From Corythucha ciliata (lineage: Eukaryota; Arthropoda; Insecta; Hemiptera; Tingidae): a DNA stretch of 64,000 nucleotides. A program made the translations under genes and the position numbers. Numbering within the stretch: position 1 is the first letter of the stretch; the number at the start of each line of letters is the position of its first letter. Below are positions 25,401 through 37,400 of the stretch, in pieces. The stretch lies in assembly GCA_038030265.1 (NCBI GenBank), contig CM075937.1, positions 33,398,198 to 33,462,197 of the forward strand, given 5' to 3'. The notes beneath the pieces are model-generated. The model did not search any database. It was not told the origin of the DNA and was given only the letters and a program-made list of their open reading frames with translations.

Positions 25401-28400
25401 AAAGTGGAATAAGCTGAAAAAAATTTCTTGAAATAGCTTTCGTATCTTCTTTTAGGCACTCAAAGTGGGCCTGATTGCCTCATTTTTTGGTATAACAATG
25501 GATTTTTCTCAAGAAATTGCAAAGGACAGGAGTAAAATAAGCATGAAGTATTAAACTGAGTTACTTCATACAGTTTTAGAGGAATTTTCCGGGCGCTGGG
25601 AGCACCATGGCTAATGTAGTCTAGCTTTGAACAGTTGTCAAAAACTGACATTTTTTTAAATATCCTGATACTTTCCCAGTTTACTCCAAGAATATTTCGC
25701 TAAATTTGGACAAAATGTCCTTACTCACACAGAAAAAAGTGTGCTCTTTTCATTGGTGTCGTTGGATTTAACCTAGGACGCATGATTCCCAAGTTACAGC
25801 TGTTTTTGTTGCGAAAACCAGTGATGTTCTGAAAAACGTGAAAAAATCTATTATCTCGACTAGGAAAGGAAATCGGACCCTAGGTCATAAGACAATTTTT
25901 GTTGCATTTTGGATGTTTAATCACCCCTATCATTTTGCTCAACTAAGTACCAGTCACCCTGTCCTATAGAATATCCACGCGAAAATAAATTTTAGGCAAT
26001 AGCGTCAGATTCAAATTGAGCTACTTCCTAAGAATTATTCTCGCGTGGATATTCTGTAGGACCATTATGTTTGACTGTTACGAGTCTTGAAAACCCTATC
26101 AATAAAATCTTGCTTTTTGGCGATATTACATATTTCTTGATTGCTGTATCTCCGGAAATAACAAACGTAGGACGCTCGGACTAAGCTTAAATTGTAACAA
26201 ATTTTGTTGGCTTCAACAATGTATACTGTGGTCATGCTCGAAAAACGCTTTCTTCTGGTATTTTTGTTTAACAACCTAAAAAATCGATGGAATTTCGTGG
26301 TTTTTCGAGTGCCACGAGTTGAGCACAAGGTTTTGAAGGTTGCAAACTTGAGTATAAACTGCTCTCATTGACCCTAACAATGTGCAAAAGAAAAAGCAAT
26401 TACATGCATATTTGCGATGTGTGATGTTTATGTTGACTGGCCTAAAATCATAAAATTCAATTTCAAAATAACTTGCTCTGCTGCTCCAGGGTGAGCATTC
26501 GGGAGCAAAGGACTGCTGGTGACGTCAGTCTCCACCCCTCCCATCTGATTGGCGGGGGGAAATCTGCGGCACCTATATAGTAAAGTTAAGTCACCTTGGG
26601 CTTGAGATGAGGTGAGAGGTTCTTCTAAAATTGTGATGTTATCGCACTCGTGGGCCCTTTCTGTCACTGGGTTTTTTAGGCGTCATTCACACTGAACTAG
26701 CACGCGGCGTGGCACCATTTGCCATGCGACACGTGCAGCTAGAAGACCGGATAGTTGGTCTTGTAGCATGTCATGCGTTGTGCGGGTTAGTATTCCTACC
26801 CGTAGCGAGGCGGCTCTTGCTTTCTCGCCTCATTTTTTCCCTCGGTGTCATCTTTTTTGTTCACTTTACCATTTCGAACATCGAAATCGTCATTTAATAG
26901 AAAATTTGAAATTTTGCTGGATGATGGATTTGTTCCTTCGGTATGATATGATAGCAGGACTGTTTTCTCGACGTTCCGCCTATAAGGAGGAGGTTGCCAC
27001 GTTCTTCTTTTTTTTTTATCCCCGGGCGCCTAACAATCAACGCAACAACGTCGTCATCAGAAGAATTAGATCCTCGGTGCAGCAATCACCCTCACCCAGC
27101 GAAAACGAACTGAGTACACAAATACAAAGTTTTGTTCCGACAGCAGCCTGTCGGGAAAAGTGCATTTCATTCATGCGACAATCGAGTCAAACCTCATAAG
27201 TTAGAACAATATCAATCAATTATGAATGAAATTTAGGCCGGGATAAAGATTTTAATTGCAAGTAACTCCTCTAACAAGAGTCCACCTTCCCATATCGTAT
27301 AGGCAACCACGCCGACTATGTTTCATTTTTCATTTTCATCATTTTGTTCCCCCTCAGTTGGTGCCAAAAAAGGGGCCTGCGGTAAAATTCCCCCTCAGTT
27401 GGTGCCAAAAAAGGGGCCTGCGGTAAAAAGAAATACGATTTTATGATTTTGACTTTCTATACCACGGCCTAAATGTCATTCATAATTGATTGATATCGTT
27501 CTAACTTATGAGGTTTGACTCGATTGTCGCATGAATGAAATGCACTTTTCCCGACAGGCTGCTGTCGGAACAAAACTTTGTATTTGTGTACTCAGTTCGT
27601 TTTCGATTGCTGCACCGAGGATCTAATTCTTCTGATGACGACGTTGTTGCGTTGATTGTTAGGCGCCCGGGGATAAAAAAAAAAGAAGAACGTGGCAACC
27701 TCCTCCTTATAGGCGGAACGTCGAGAAAACAGTCCTGCTATCATATCATACCGAAGGAACAAATCCATCATCCAGCAAAATTTCAAATTTTCTATTAAAT
27801 GACGATTTCGATGTTCGAAATGGTAAAGTGAACAAAAAAGATGACACCGAGGGAAAAAATGAGGCGAGAAAGCAAGAGCCGCCTCATTTCAGATTACGTT
27901 AATATTCAGATCAGTTACAATATATAGGTTAAATGGTATGTCACTATTTCACCATTGCGGAATGCGGAGTGCCTGCGGGTTCGAATCCGAAACAATTTTT
28001 TTTTAATTTTTTTTTTTTGTTCCTCCCTTTTTGGCCCATCTCAGGATTTTTTACTCAAGATTTATTGGGCTGTAGGCAAATCAAATAAAAGAGACGGCTC
28101 AAAATACAATCTCAATGAAATTTTTTGGTAATTGGGTGGTCCAGTAAAGCATAGCGTTAATTTAATAGCTCCCCTCCGCCGAGAACTCCCCTGCCATATC
28201 AACGGATTTGGTTCACAAGGGTCTCATTCGAAAGCGCGTTCATTTCTCATTACTCGAGTCAATTTTGGGGGCAATTGCAGCAACAGCCGTGCGGTAGCAA
28301 ATTTTCAACTAATTCAAGTAACTCATTACATTACCAACACCAGTTTCGAGTGAATGTGCTTATAGGAAAAATGAAAATGCAAATTCTTTGGCATTTAATT

Positions 28401-31400
28401 TTTCGCGATTGTTTCAACGATTACGTCTTCTTGTAATGCACAAAAACGTCGCCAAATTCCCGGCTGATGTCCCTTTTCGCACAAGGAGAACTTTGGCTCA
28501 ATCAGTTATCGTTCCCCTCTTTCATTACCCATCACTAATTCCGAATATCGGCTGGTTTTTCAATTGCTATTCTTGTACTTTTTGTAATTTATTAGCTTAA
28601 AATTAAGACACTCCGAGAGGTCCCTATCTCTCACCTCACCAACTCTGGCTTCAAAACATACTTATCCTCTAAAAAAGTTCTGTAATTCTTCACAAAGCCC
28701 ATCGGTTTTTACTCTTCAAACAGCTACTTCTTCGCGAATACTTGTAAAATCCCGGGACTATTACACTCCATTTGAAAGCTAACAAAATAAGGAAGTTTTT
28801 CCAATAAACCCAAAAAAATATTTTCCTTTAAGGAGTGGGAGAAAATCGCAGCTGAAAAACAAGGGAAAGATACAAAGATGAAAAAATATCACTTTCCAGC
28901 AGCGTTAGTACCCTGAAAAATAGCCAAATTCATAATACAATACAGTCATTTTAAAGATAATTGTGCGCTCTTTCGAATGACCCAATTAGTTTTGGGCTAG
29001 AATTGATTCTAGAGGGGCCGGGAGCAAGTATTTCAAAAAATATATATAGTCCAGTCAAACGGTAGTTCTACGTGGACAAAAATCTCGTCTTCGATTTTTT
29101 CACTTTACTCTATGTTTTTTGGGGCGAGGAACACGAATCTGAAGAGATCCAACAATATTTCCTTGTGCGTTTTGAGAAAATCGCGAAAAACTGCTCATTT
29201 TTGGCACTTTTTTCAATTTTTTGCTTATAACTCCTTAATGACGCATTCTACGGAAAATGTTACCCTCTCATTTTTTGAAAAGCATTGAATTCTGCGTCGA
29301 ATCGTCGTTTTTTTGTCACAATTGACACAGCCGTTTCAGCGGTATTGATTTTTTTTAAATGGTCATTTTTTGCCACTTTTGGTAAAATTAATAAAGATTA
29401 CTAAGGCAGCAGCAACTAATAACGGCTGTTCCAATCGGAAAATGTCATGAAATCAAAGTGGTCAGAATTGAATTTTACATAAGTGAAAAGCCTTGAAACC
29501 TACAGGAAAAATCAGGGGTATCAGTTATGCTACAAAAACGCGAAAATAGGCGGCCCAAAAACCACGTTTTTCGTCACATTTTTGCCAGTAGCTCGGGCAC
29601 TAGTTGTCCAATTTTTTTCTATGAAAAACTATCTGAAAGCTGATTGAATTTTCTATCAGACCTATTATATGCAATTTCATTTGAAGATCAACATAAGACA
29701 GAGCCATAACGTCAAACAATTTGAAATTTTCTGCAAAAAAACGTTTTTTGTAACATTTCGGCCTATAACTCAAAAACTATCCATCCGATTAAACTTTAAA
29801 GAAACTCATCTGAAAGCTCGTTAAATTTCCTATAAAGAGTCATGTATGGCGTTTTTATAAAGACCCGATAAGTGGCAATAAAACGCTAAAATGTTAAAAC
29901 TCAACATTTCACCAGTATTATAGTTAGCGTCAGAGATTACATCACTTAACTGAGAGTTGAACTACTTTTATTTTTTCACACAATTTTGCCAAAAGCGACT
30001 AAAAATGACCATTTAAAAAAAAAAACCAATACTGGCGAAACGGCTGGGTCAATTGCGACAAAAGAAATGATGATTCGACGCAGAACTTGGTGCTCTTCAA
30101 AAAAGAACAGGGTAAAATTTTCCGTAGAATGCGCCATTGAGGAGTTGCAAGCGAAAAACTAAAAAAAAGTACCAAAAATTATCAGTTTTTTGCGATTTTC
30201 TCAAAACGCACAAGGAAATTTTGTTGGATCTCTCCATACTCGTGTTCCTCACCCCAAAAAACATAGAATAAAGTGAAAAAAATCAAAGACGAGATTTTTG
30301 TCCACGTATGGTATTTTTTTATACGATTTGACTGGACTAATAGCTCCACAAAAAAATTAAAGATGGTGGAATAACTCGAAAACCAAGCTGAATTCCGGAA
30401 AAGTGAATTTAGTAATTTCGACCACAAATCAGCTGTACTATGACCAGTTTTCGGCTCAGCGTCGAATTTTCGAACACCCTGTATATAGCAAATCGAACCG
30501 ACCTCGGATTCGTGTTCTAGGGGTTCTGAAACGTGAAAAAAAAAACGCTGCGAATTATCGAACAATGCCTTATTAGGTTTTTAATTTTTTTGACCGATCC
30601 TGCCGGCGTTTTTGTTGTCAGCGACGTTTCGTCAAGGGATCCTCGACGTCCTCAGGCTTCTTTTTTTAGCTTTTGTTTGTAATGACATGTGGTTTTATAT
30701 TTTTTCAATTTTGAAGGTTTTTAAGGTGTATCTGAGGTGATGATATAGGTGTGTAAATCTTGGATAAGTTGTCTAAATCTCTTTTGTAGTTCATCGTGTT
30801 GTGTTTTCTAATTTCTACCATTTCTAGAAATTTTCTGTTGTGTGTGTTGATTTCTTGGTGTAAACTTTTTGGGTTGTTTAGATCTAGTTTATGTGAAAGT
30901 TCTTTGGCGTGTTGAGACAGTGCTGTGAGTGGTGTATTATCTGTTAAGCTGCGGTCATGTTGTTTTAGTCTTTCTTTCAAGTATTGTTTTGTTTCACCAA
31001 TATATGCTTGGTTACAATTTAGACAGTCTACTTTATACACAACTCCCGATTTTTGGAGCGTATTCGTTTTGTCTTTTAGTTTAGAAAAAAATTGTTTGTT
31101 AGTGTTGTAAGGTTTGTAAGAAATCTTCAAGTTGTTGTATTGTTTGAAGATTTTTTGTAATTTATTGGTTAAAGGACCAGTATGTGTGATTGTTGCGTAT
31201 TTTGTGTTTGATTGGTTATCGAAATTTTGAATAGCTGGTGTGACCTGAAGTTGATTGTTTGAACGGTGTAGAAATGCATGTATTTCTTTTTTTAGGAGTT
31301 TAATCGGGTAGTTGTTTGCCAGTAGTACTTCTTGTATTTCTTTAATTTTTTCTTTGTGATAATTTGGGTGCGTTAATTGTAAATATCGCTTGACTGTGTT

Positions 31401-34400
31401 CTTCATGACATTGATTTTGTGCGTGTGTGAGCTATTTGATTTGAAGTTTAATAGTCTACCTGAAAATGTTGGTTTGGTGTAGTGTCTGGTGTATAGTTGT
31501 CCATCGTTGTCTCTGATTATTTCAAGGTCAAGAAATGGAATTTTTTGATCTTTTTCTGTTTCCATTGTAAATTTCATCGACAGTTCGCAGAAGTGGTTGC
31601 ATAGGTAGAGAAGGTCTTGTACTGATGTTTCATCAAAATTAAAAACCAGATATCACTCCTGCCTCCAAAATAAAAAATCATTAAAATGCCTTATTATTTC
31701 GACTGTGGGTTTATTATTCATGGATGTAGTCAAATCCGGCTTGAAATTACATGAAAATCGACACCCCACACCCCTATGACCCCAAATCCTTTGAAAATCC
31801 CCATTTTGGACCCGCTTTTGGCCCATAAAACCCAAGGCGGTTATTTGATCAAACTGATCAGACGTTAGGACCAACTAGACCCCAAATGGAGTCTATGTGC
31901 GAAAGAACGAGTTTTTTCGAGCAATCCTAGGGCAAGATATGGCCCGGACGGCGGACGGACATTTTTTTTTTTATTGCAGATTTGGATTCTACGCACTTTG
32001 AAACGTAAAACTACAAATTTTGAGGGGGGGTCAAAAAAATTGTTTTGCGATACGATTACAAAGACTTATTATTGAGAAATAATAAGCCAAAAGTATCACA
32101 ACCCATATGTGCGACCATCAGGGCGAGACCAATAGTGCATTTTTTGAATGAAATGCACTAAAACTTGAGTTTGAGTTGTGGGTAGGAGGAAAGGATGCGG
32201 CTCAAAGTCGTGCAAATCGGAGATTTTTTTTTTTTTTTCAAAAAAGTCAGTCCCCGTTTATCCAAAACCCAAAACCACAAAACTTATTCACATTTTTCAG
32301 GTCAAAACAAGCGATTTTGAAGAGAAAAATCATTATTTTTTTTATAAGAAATGGTCATTTCTGACGAAAAATCACCAGACAACTAAGAAAACGCTTATGA
32401 CTATTTTTCAAAAGGACACTTTGAAAGTGTTTTTCTGAATCACGGGTTGTCGCGTACACTCAGATTTAGTGTGGACAAACTGGGACTGACTTTTTTCGAA
32501 AAAAAAAAAAAAAAAATCCCCGAATCGCTCGACTTTGATTCGCATTAAAGGGTACATAACATAGTTAACGTCTGTCGAAAATGGCTATTCCTGACAGAAA
32601 ATAGTGTGCTCTTTCCGAAATCCATCACCAAAAGTTGCAAAAATTCAAATTTAATGCGAGTTTCTCGCCGTTAGTTAAAAAAAAAAAAAAGAGTAAGCCT
32701 TAAAAATCGTTCGAAAAATCATATCTCGAAGGGGATTGATTATGTTAATAAATCCTACAGCTACCCTCCCTTTTTAAAAATTCTTGCCTTTCCGCATTAG
32801 CATAAAAAAGCGTCCCGTTTTTGACGATTGTGAAGATTCATTTTGCTTCCGTTCCGTAGGAAATTTTCCGTAGATCTTCCATCACTTTTGAAAAAAAACG
32901 TGCAGTCCAAGCTGAGAAATGACCGTTTTTCGAAAAAAATCACTAAATTCACTTTAAAAAATCACTCAAAAAATAATTAATCAAAAACAAAAAGAAATAG
33001 GCCACAATCCGGAAAGGACATTTTTATCCCATTTTTGGTGTCCAATCATCCAATGTTTTTTTTCTACTCAAATTCGACCACCCTGTATAATATGCGATCC
33101 GACTGCAATGCACCTGACCTGCTATTCCTTCCTACTTTTGCTGGACGGAGGAGACAAACATTCAGAAGTCGTAAAAAGGGGTTTGCAACTCAACTAGACT
33201 TTTAAAGGTTGGTCAAAAGGGTGCAGGGGTGTTCGGTTCGTTTTTGATGGGTCGCCTCTCGCCACCTCTAGGAATTTGAGATACTACTCTCCATTCAGTC
33301 CAAACACTTCTCACATTTCTAGACCAAGTTACTTCTACCTGCTCAGTTCTAATATACTCCAGACATTTTTCCCTGGAACCTCCTTATTTTTTACTTTGTT
33401 TCTCTCTGTTTACTTCTGCTATTTTAAAACAAAAACTACAATATTAAACTAACGCAAATTTACTTTGGTATAGAGCCATGGACTCGAATCCTGTACACGC
33501 AAGTGTATTCTGGATGGCCATGGTTTGACGTGAATTTCACTTCAACTATTCTAAATAAATCCTTCGATGGTGTCTGCTCACAAAAAATTGCGCGGTACCA
33601 AGAAATCCAAATTCAAAAAATATGCTGTTCCTAATGGTATTTTTGTATTTCTGTACCTGGACCTCAAACGTCTGCACCGCCGAACCTCGATCGTCATACT
33701 CGTATGAACCGAACTCATGCCCTTCTTCATCGTCTTCACTTTTCAGCCCTAAAAATGTAAACTCCCTCGGTGCTGATGGTATCTCGCCAGTTGGCGACAG
33801 TTTCCGCGACATGTGCTCAAGTGATATATGGCTAACCTTTATATCGGATGCCAGTTGAAGAACAATCACGCCGTTGGAGCCTTGAAAAGTCCAGCACTCG
33901 CCCGGAGCTACACCGCTCTGTGGAGGAAAAATTTAATAAAATACTTCTATGAATAAGTATAATAGAAGAATAGGCACAAGTCTTTAGCCCTACTCAACTT
34001 GAATGACTGATTTAGGGCTACTGCTTGAAGTCAATGATATTCCAAATATTGAAAACCCGTCGGAGCTATTGACATAGGGTTTGGTGTCCCTCGTAGTAAG
34101 CACGCACCCTCCTATCAACACTCCGCTTTATAGACGCATCTTCGATGCAAATTTGCCACGTACCAATAGTTTCTAGGGCAAAATCAGGCATCCCGGTTTT
34201 GTCCGCTTCATAAGTTTCCATTTTGTCGTTTACAATTTTCTCAACCCTTTTGTTTATTTTCATCTACAACGGTGAGACAGAAAAAAAAGGACTAAATATC
34301 GTCAACTTGTCTTCGTTATAAATTCTTGTAAGCCTTTTTCATCAACCTCTTTGTAGCAAGGAGATTCTAATAGCTGCTTGATCTCGTCCTCAATTTTTTT

Positions 34401-37400
34401 CTCCGCTGAGCCCTTCCATTGTTGTTCGAATATGTGAGTGAAATACACAGCTTTTCCATAAAAGGATGATGGTACACTCCATTAAACGTTTGTCACACAA
34501 AAATTATACATGAGAGAACTGACCTGGAAGAGCAATTAAAAATATTCCTAAGACTGTTTGAAACGAAATTGTCAGCACATCGCTAATCGCCATACTTCTT
34601 CGCAACAACAATGACAATAATCCAAATTTATCACATGATTCAACTCTTTTTTATTCACTTCGGGGAAGGGTAGGTACCTACCGTGACAGGGGGCTGGGAA
34701 GTTGTAACCGGGTTTTGTAACGAAGCGACAAGATGAAACGAGAAATTCATGAGGTTCCCTGTCACTTTCGACACGTATTCTACTTTTATTTTCACTAACA
34801 AAGCTCTTTGAAACTTGAAATTGTGTATTTTTTCAGGATGAAGCCGAATGTTTGGTCGGACAACTGGCTGACGAAGGTCAGGACCTCATTTCCTACTCGG
34901 ATTTTTGTCGGGCTATTAACTCAATTATGCGAGATAAAGGTAAATAACAGTTTTTTTTTTCTTTCTACAATGTCTTACGTTGGAGGGGGTGAAATTTAAC
35001 TGAAATCAGTTCAGTAAAAGTTTGCCCGCCTTACGATAGTAAGTTCAGGAAAGTAACAGTAGAATGCAGGCTCGGTATTGATGCTTTCTTTTTTGACAGC
35101 GAATGGTTGCTCCCAGGGTGGAGATTAATACGTATTTACATAAAATATACATATATCCCTATATAATAATATCCTTATTTTATTAACTATTAAATGCGTA
35201 GGCAACATTGTCCCGTAATAATCCATTAATAAATATCTGAACGATCCTTGAGCCAAGGAATCGTATGGAACAGTTCAGATTACCAAAAAAACATTATTGT
35301 TCCAACGATTTTGAAAGGATTCCTCGATTTTAAGGAACTTTCATAAATGTACGTAAGTGCGTAGTGTGTAAAAGTCGCATGGTTCCGGCTTCCGGCAGTA
35401 AAAGTGAACGTAATTGCGACAGTACAACTCAATAAATTTCAATTACAATTATTTTGAAATCCGAGGTAATGCTAGATGGACAGCTCCTTCTTCATCCTTG
35501 AGGGGGATCTGCACATGTGTTTCATCGACCCCCCTCCAATCATACCTCGCCTACTCGGCTTTGCGTAAATTATCGCCATATTTAATGCACCCATCCTGGA
35601 TTTAAAGATCTCGTTTTAAAATCCAGGAAATTCTGCACACGCGTACGATCTTCTTTTTTCATATTTCACCCCTGAAATAACTGTAAAACCCACATAAACC
35701 TTTACCTTGAAAATTCAGGCTCTTTCGACGAATTATTTAGGAAATCAAGATCGTACGTGCGTGCAAAATTTCCTGGAGATTTAAATAGGACCTCGAAATC
35801 CGGGATTCTTGGTCGTAGCCAGAAGGCGAGGGGTAGGCAGCTGCCCTCCCCTAGACTCGAAAGCGTAACGAAAGTATAAATCCGTTATATCCGTGTAGTC
35901 CGAAGATACGTTCTGAAAGTATCGATCCTTCAGGATAATCACATTTTGTTTCGTCCGTGCTCACATAAAATTTCGAGGATTTTTGTTGCTCACAAAATAA
36001 ATTTTGCAAAGGGTAACATAATAATTCGAAGACCAATTTGGCGGTTTTTGCGCTCTAAAATATCGTTTTCGTAGATGTGACACAACTAAAAAGCCAATTT
36101 TTCATATTTTGCTTCTCTAAAAAAAAAAATCCTCAGCTAGCATATGGTCGCAAAGGTGGACGGCGATAGAGTACAAAAACGAGCCAGCAGGGGCGTACCC
36201 CAGGGCTCAAGTCTCTCGCCTCTTGTATGGATACTTGTGGTAGATAGTCTTATTAGGCAATTAGAGGAAAAGGGTCTTAAAGCGCAATTGTTGTGTTACA
36301 CAACAGCTTTTATAAGAAAGCTGTGCTAAATACGTGTGGTGGCCTTTCACCAATGTAGAATAATCGTGGGGAAGACGTGGGCCCTGAAACCACGGGTCAT
36401 GAAGTGGATATACATAGGAATCATCCGACCGCGCATCCTGCAGAGGGTGGCCGCATGGTGGAGGGGGATAGAGAAGATGCTCCAATCAAAGATTATTCTG
36501 AACCATCTTTTATTAATAGAGAAGGCTGAAGGGATAGAGAAGGGCTGGAGGGCGGAAAGGCTCACAAAAATACAGAGGCTTGCTTGCATGGCGATTCTGG
36601 GATCATTCCGGACAACCCCTACGAGGGCCATGGAAAGATTACTAGGCCTGAAGCCTCTGGACATAGAAGTCAGGGGTCGGGCACTTGAAGTAGCTTACAG
36701 GTTGAGATGTCAGGGAGGCCTAAGGCGGGCCAGACAGGGCCAATGGGACTGGGAAGTAGACCGGAACTAAATAGAGTATCCCCGTCCACGGTACTTAGGC
36801 CGGATTACGTGGTTAAAAGGAACGACTTCAATCACGATCAAACAGAGAGTCATTGTGAGAGATGAGGGTTGGGAATCTCGGCAAAGGGAGCTGGTGTGTT
36901 ACACTACGGCTCCAAGAAAGGTCAAGAAGGGTCGACGGGAGCACAAATTTTATAGCCGGAGCTGGGGGTGGAAATAAGTATCCCGCTAGGGGGACACACC
37001 ACAGTTTTCCAGGTCGAGGTAGTAGCGATCGATGCTTGTATTCGGGAGCTACTGAAGCGGAAAGTGACAGGTAGGGCAATTGGTATCTACTCTGACAGCA
37101 GGGTGGCGCTGGGGAGCGATCACCAAAACCGTGGTGGATTCAGCGGCCGTAAGGAGTTGCAGAGTAGGGATACGGGACCTCCAAAGCGAAGGGAACTCCT
37201 TGACGTTGGGATGGATCCCGGGTCATAGAGGATGGCAAGGAAATGAAAAAGCAGACGAGCTGGCCTAGCGTGGCGCGGACCAGCCGGTAATAGGGCCCGA
37301 ACCATCGGTGGGCATTGCTTTGCATAATAGACTCTGAATAGGGTTTCAGTACTAATTCTCGCCCATTCATTGACAAGCAGTAAGGCCTGTAGTTAATTTG

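Larger units (their letters stand above)
24271..26598. mobile_element. CAAGGTGAC MITE, split by a palindromic element
   Basis: Left part 24271-24409 and right part 26444-26598 together equal the uninterrupted copy at 61970-62239. Termini CAAGGTGAC / GTCACCTTG. GGCTTGAGA flanks both ends as a 9-bp target duplication (24262-24270, 26599-26607). Confidence 0.8.
30576..31684 (-). mobile_element. Penelope-like retroelement, 5'-truncated
   Basis: About 1.1 kb flanked by AATGCCTTATTA on both sides (30564-30575 and 31685-31696), an exact 12-bp target duplication. It carries the end of the reverse transcriptase and the GIY-YIG nuclease on the minus strand, and a short inverted pair GGTTTTTAATTTT/AAAATTAAAAACC near the ends. 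An intact element would be about 2.5-4 kb. Confidence 0.85.

Noticed and set aside
26768..27199. 143-codon ORF and its mirror at 27535-27798
   Set aside because: Both are readings of the FB3 inverted arms; mirror ORFs follow from the inverted repeat.
30182..30565. 127-codon minus-strand ORF
   Set aside because: Lies in the right arm of FB2 and its flank; the inverse arm is broken by stops, so no selection on coding is evident.
34066..34263. Reading the SUN exon 3 ORF to its own stop (KRSVDRRVRAYYEGHQTLCQ)
   Set aside because: Those residues come from a 52-nt intron and the next exon in the wrong frame; splicing restores GGCVLTT..FSIFGI.
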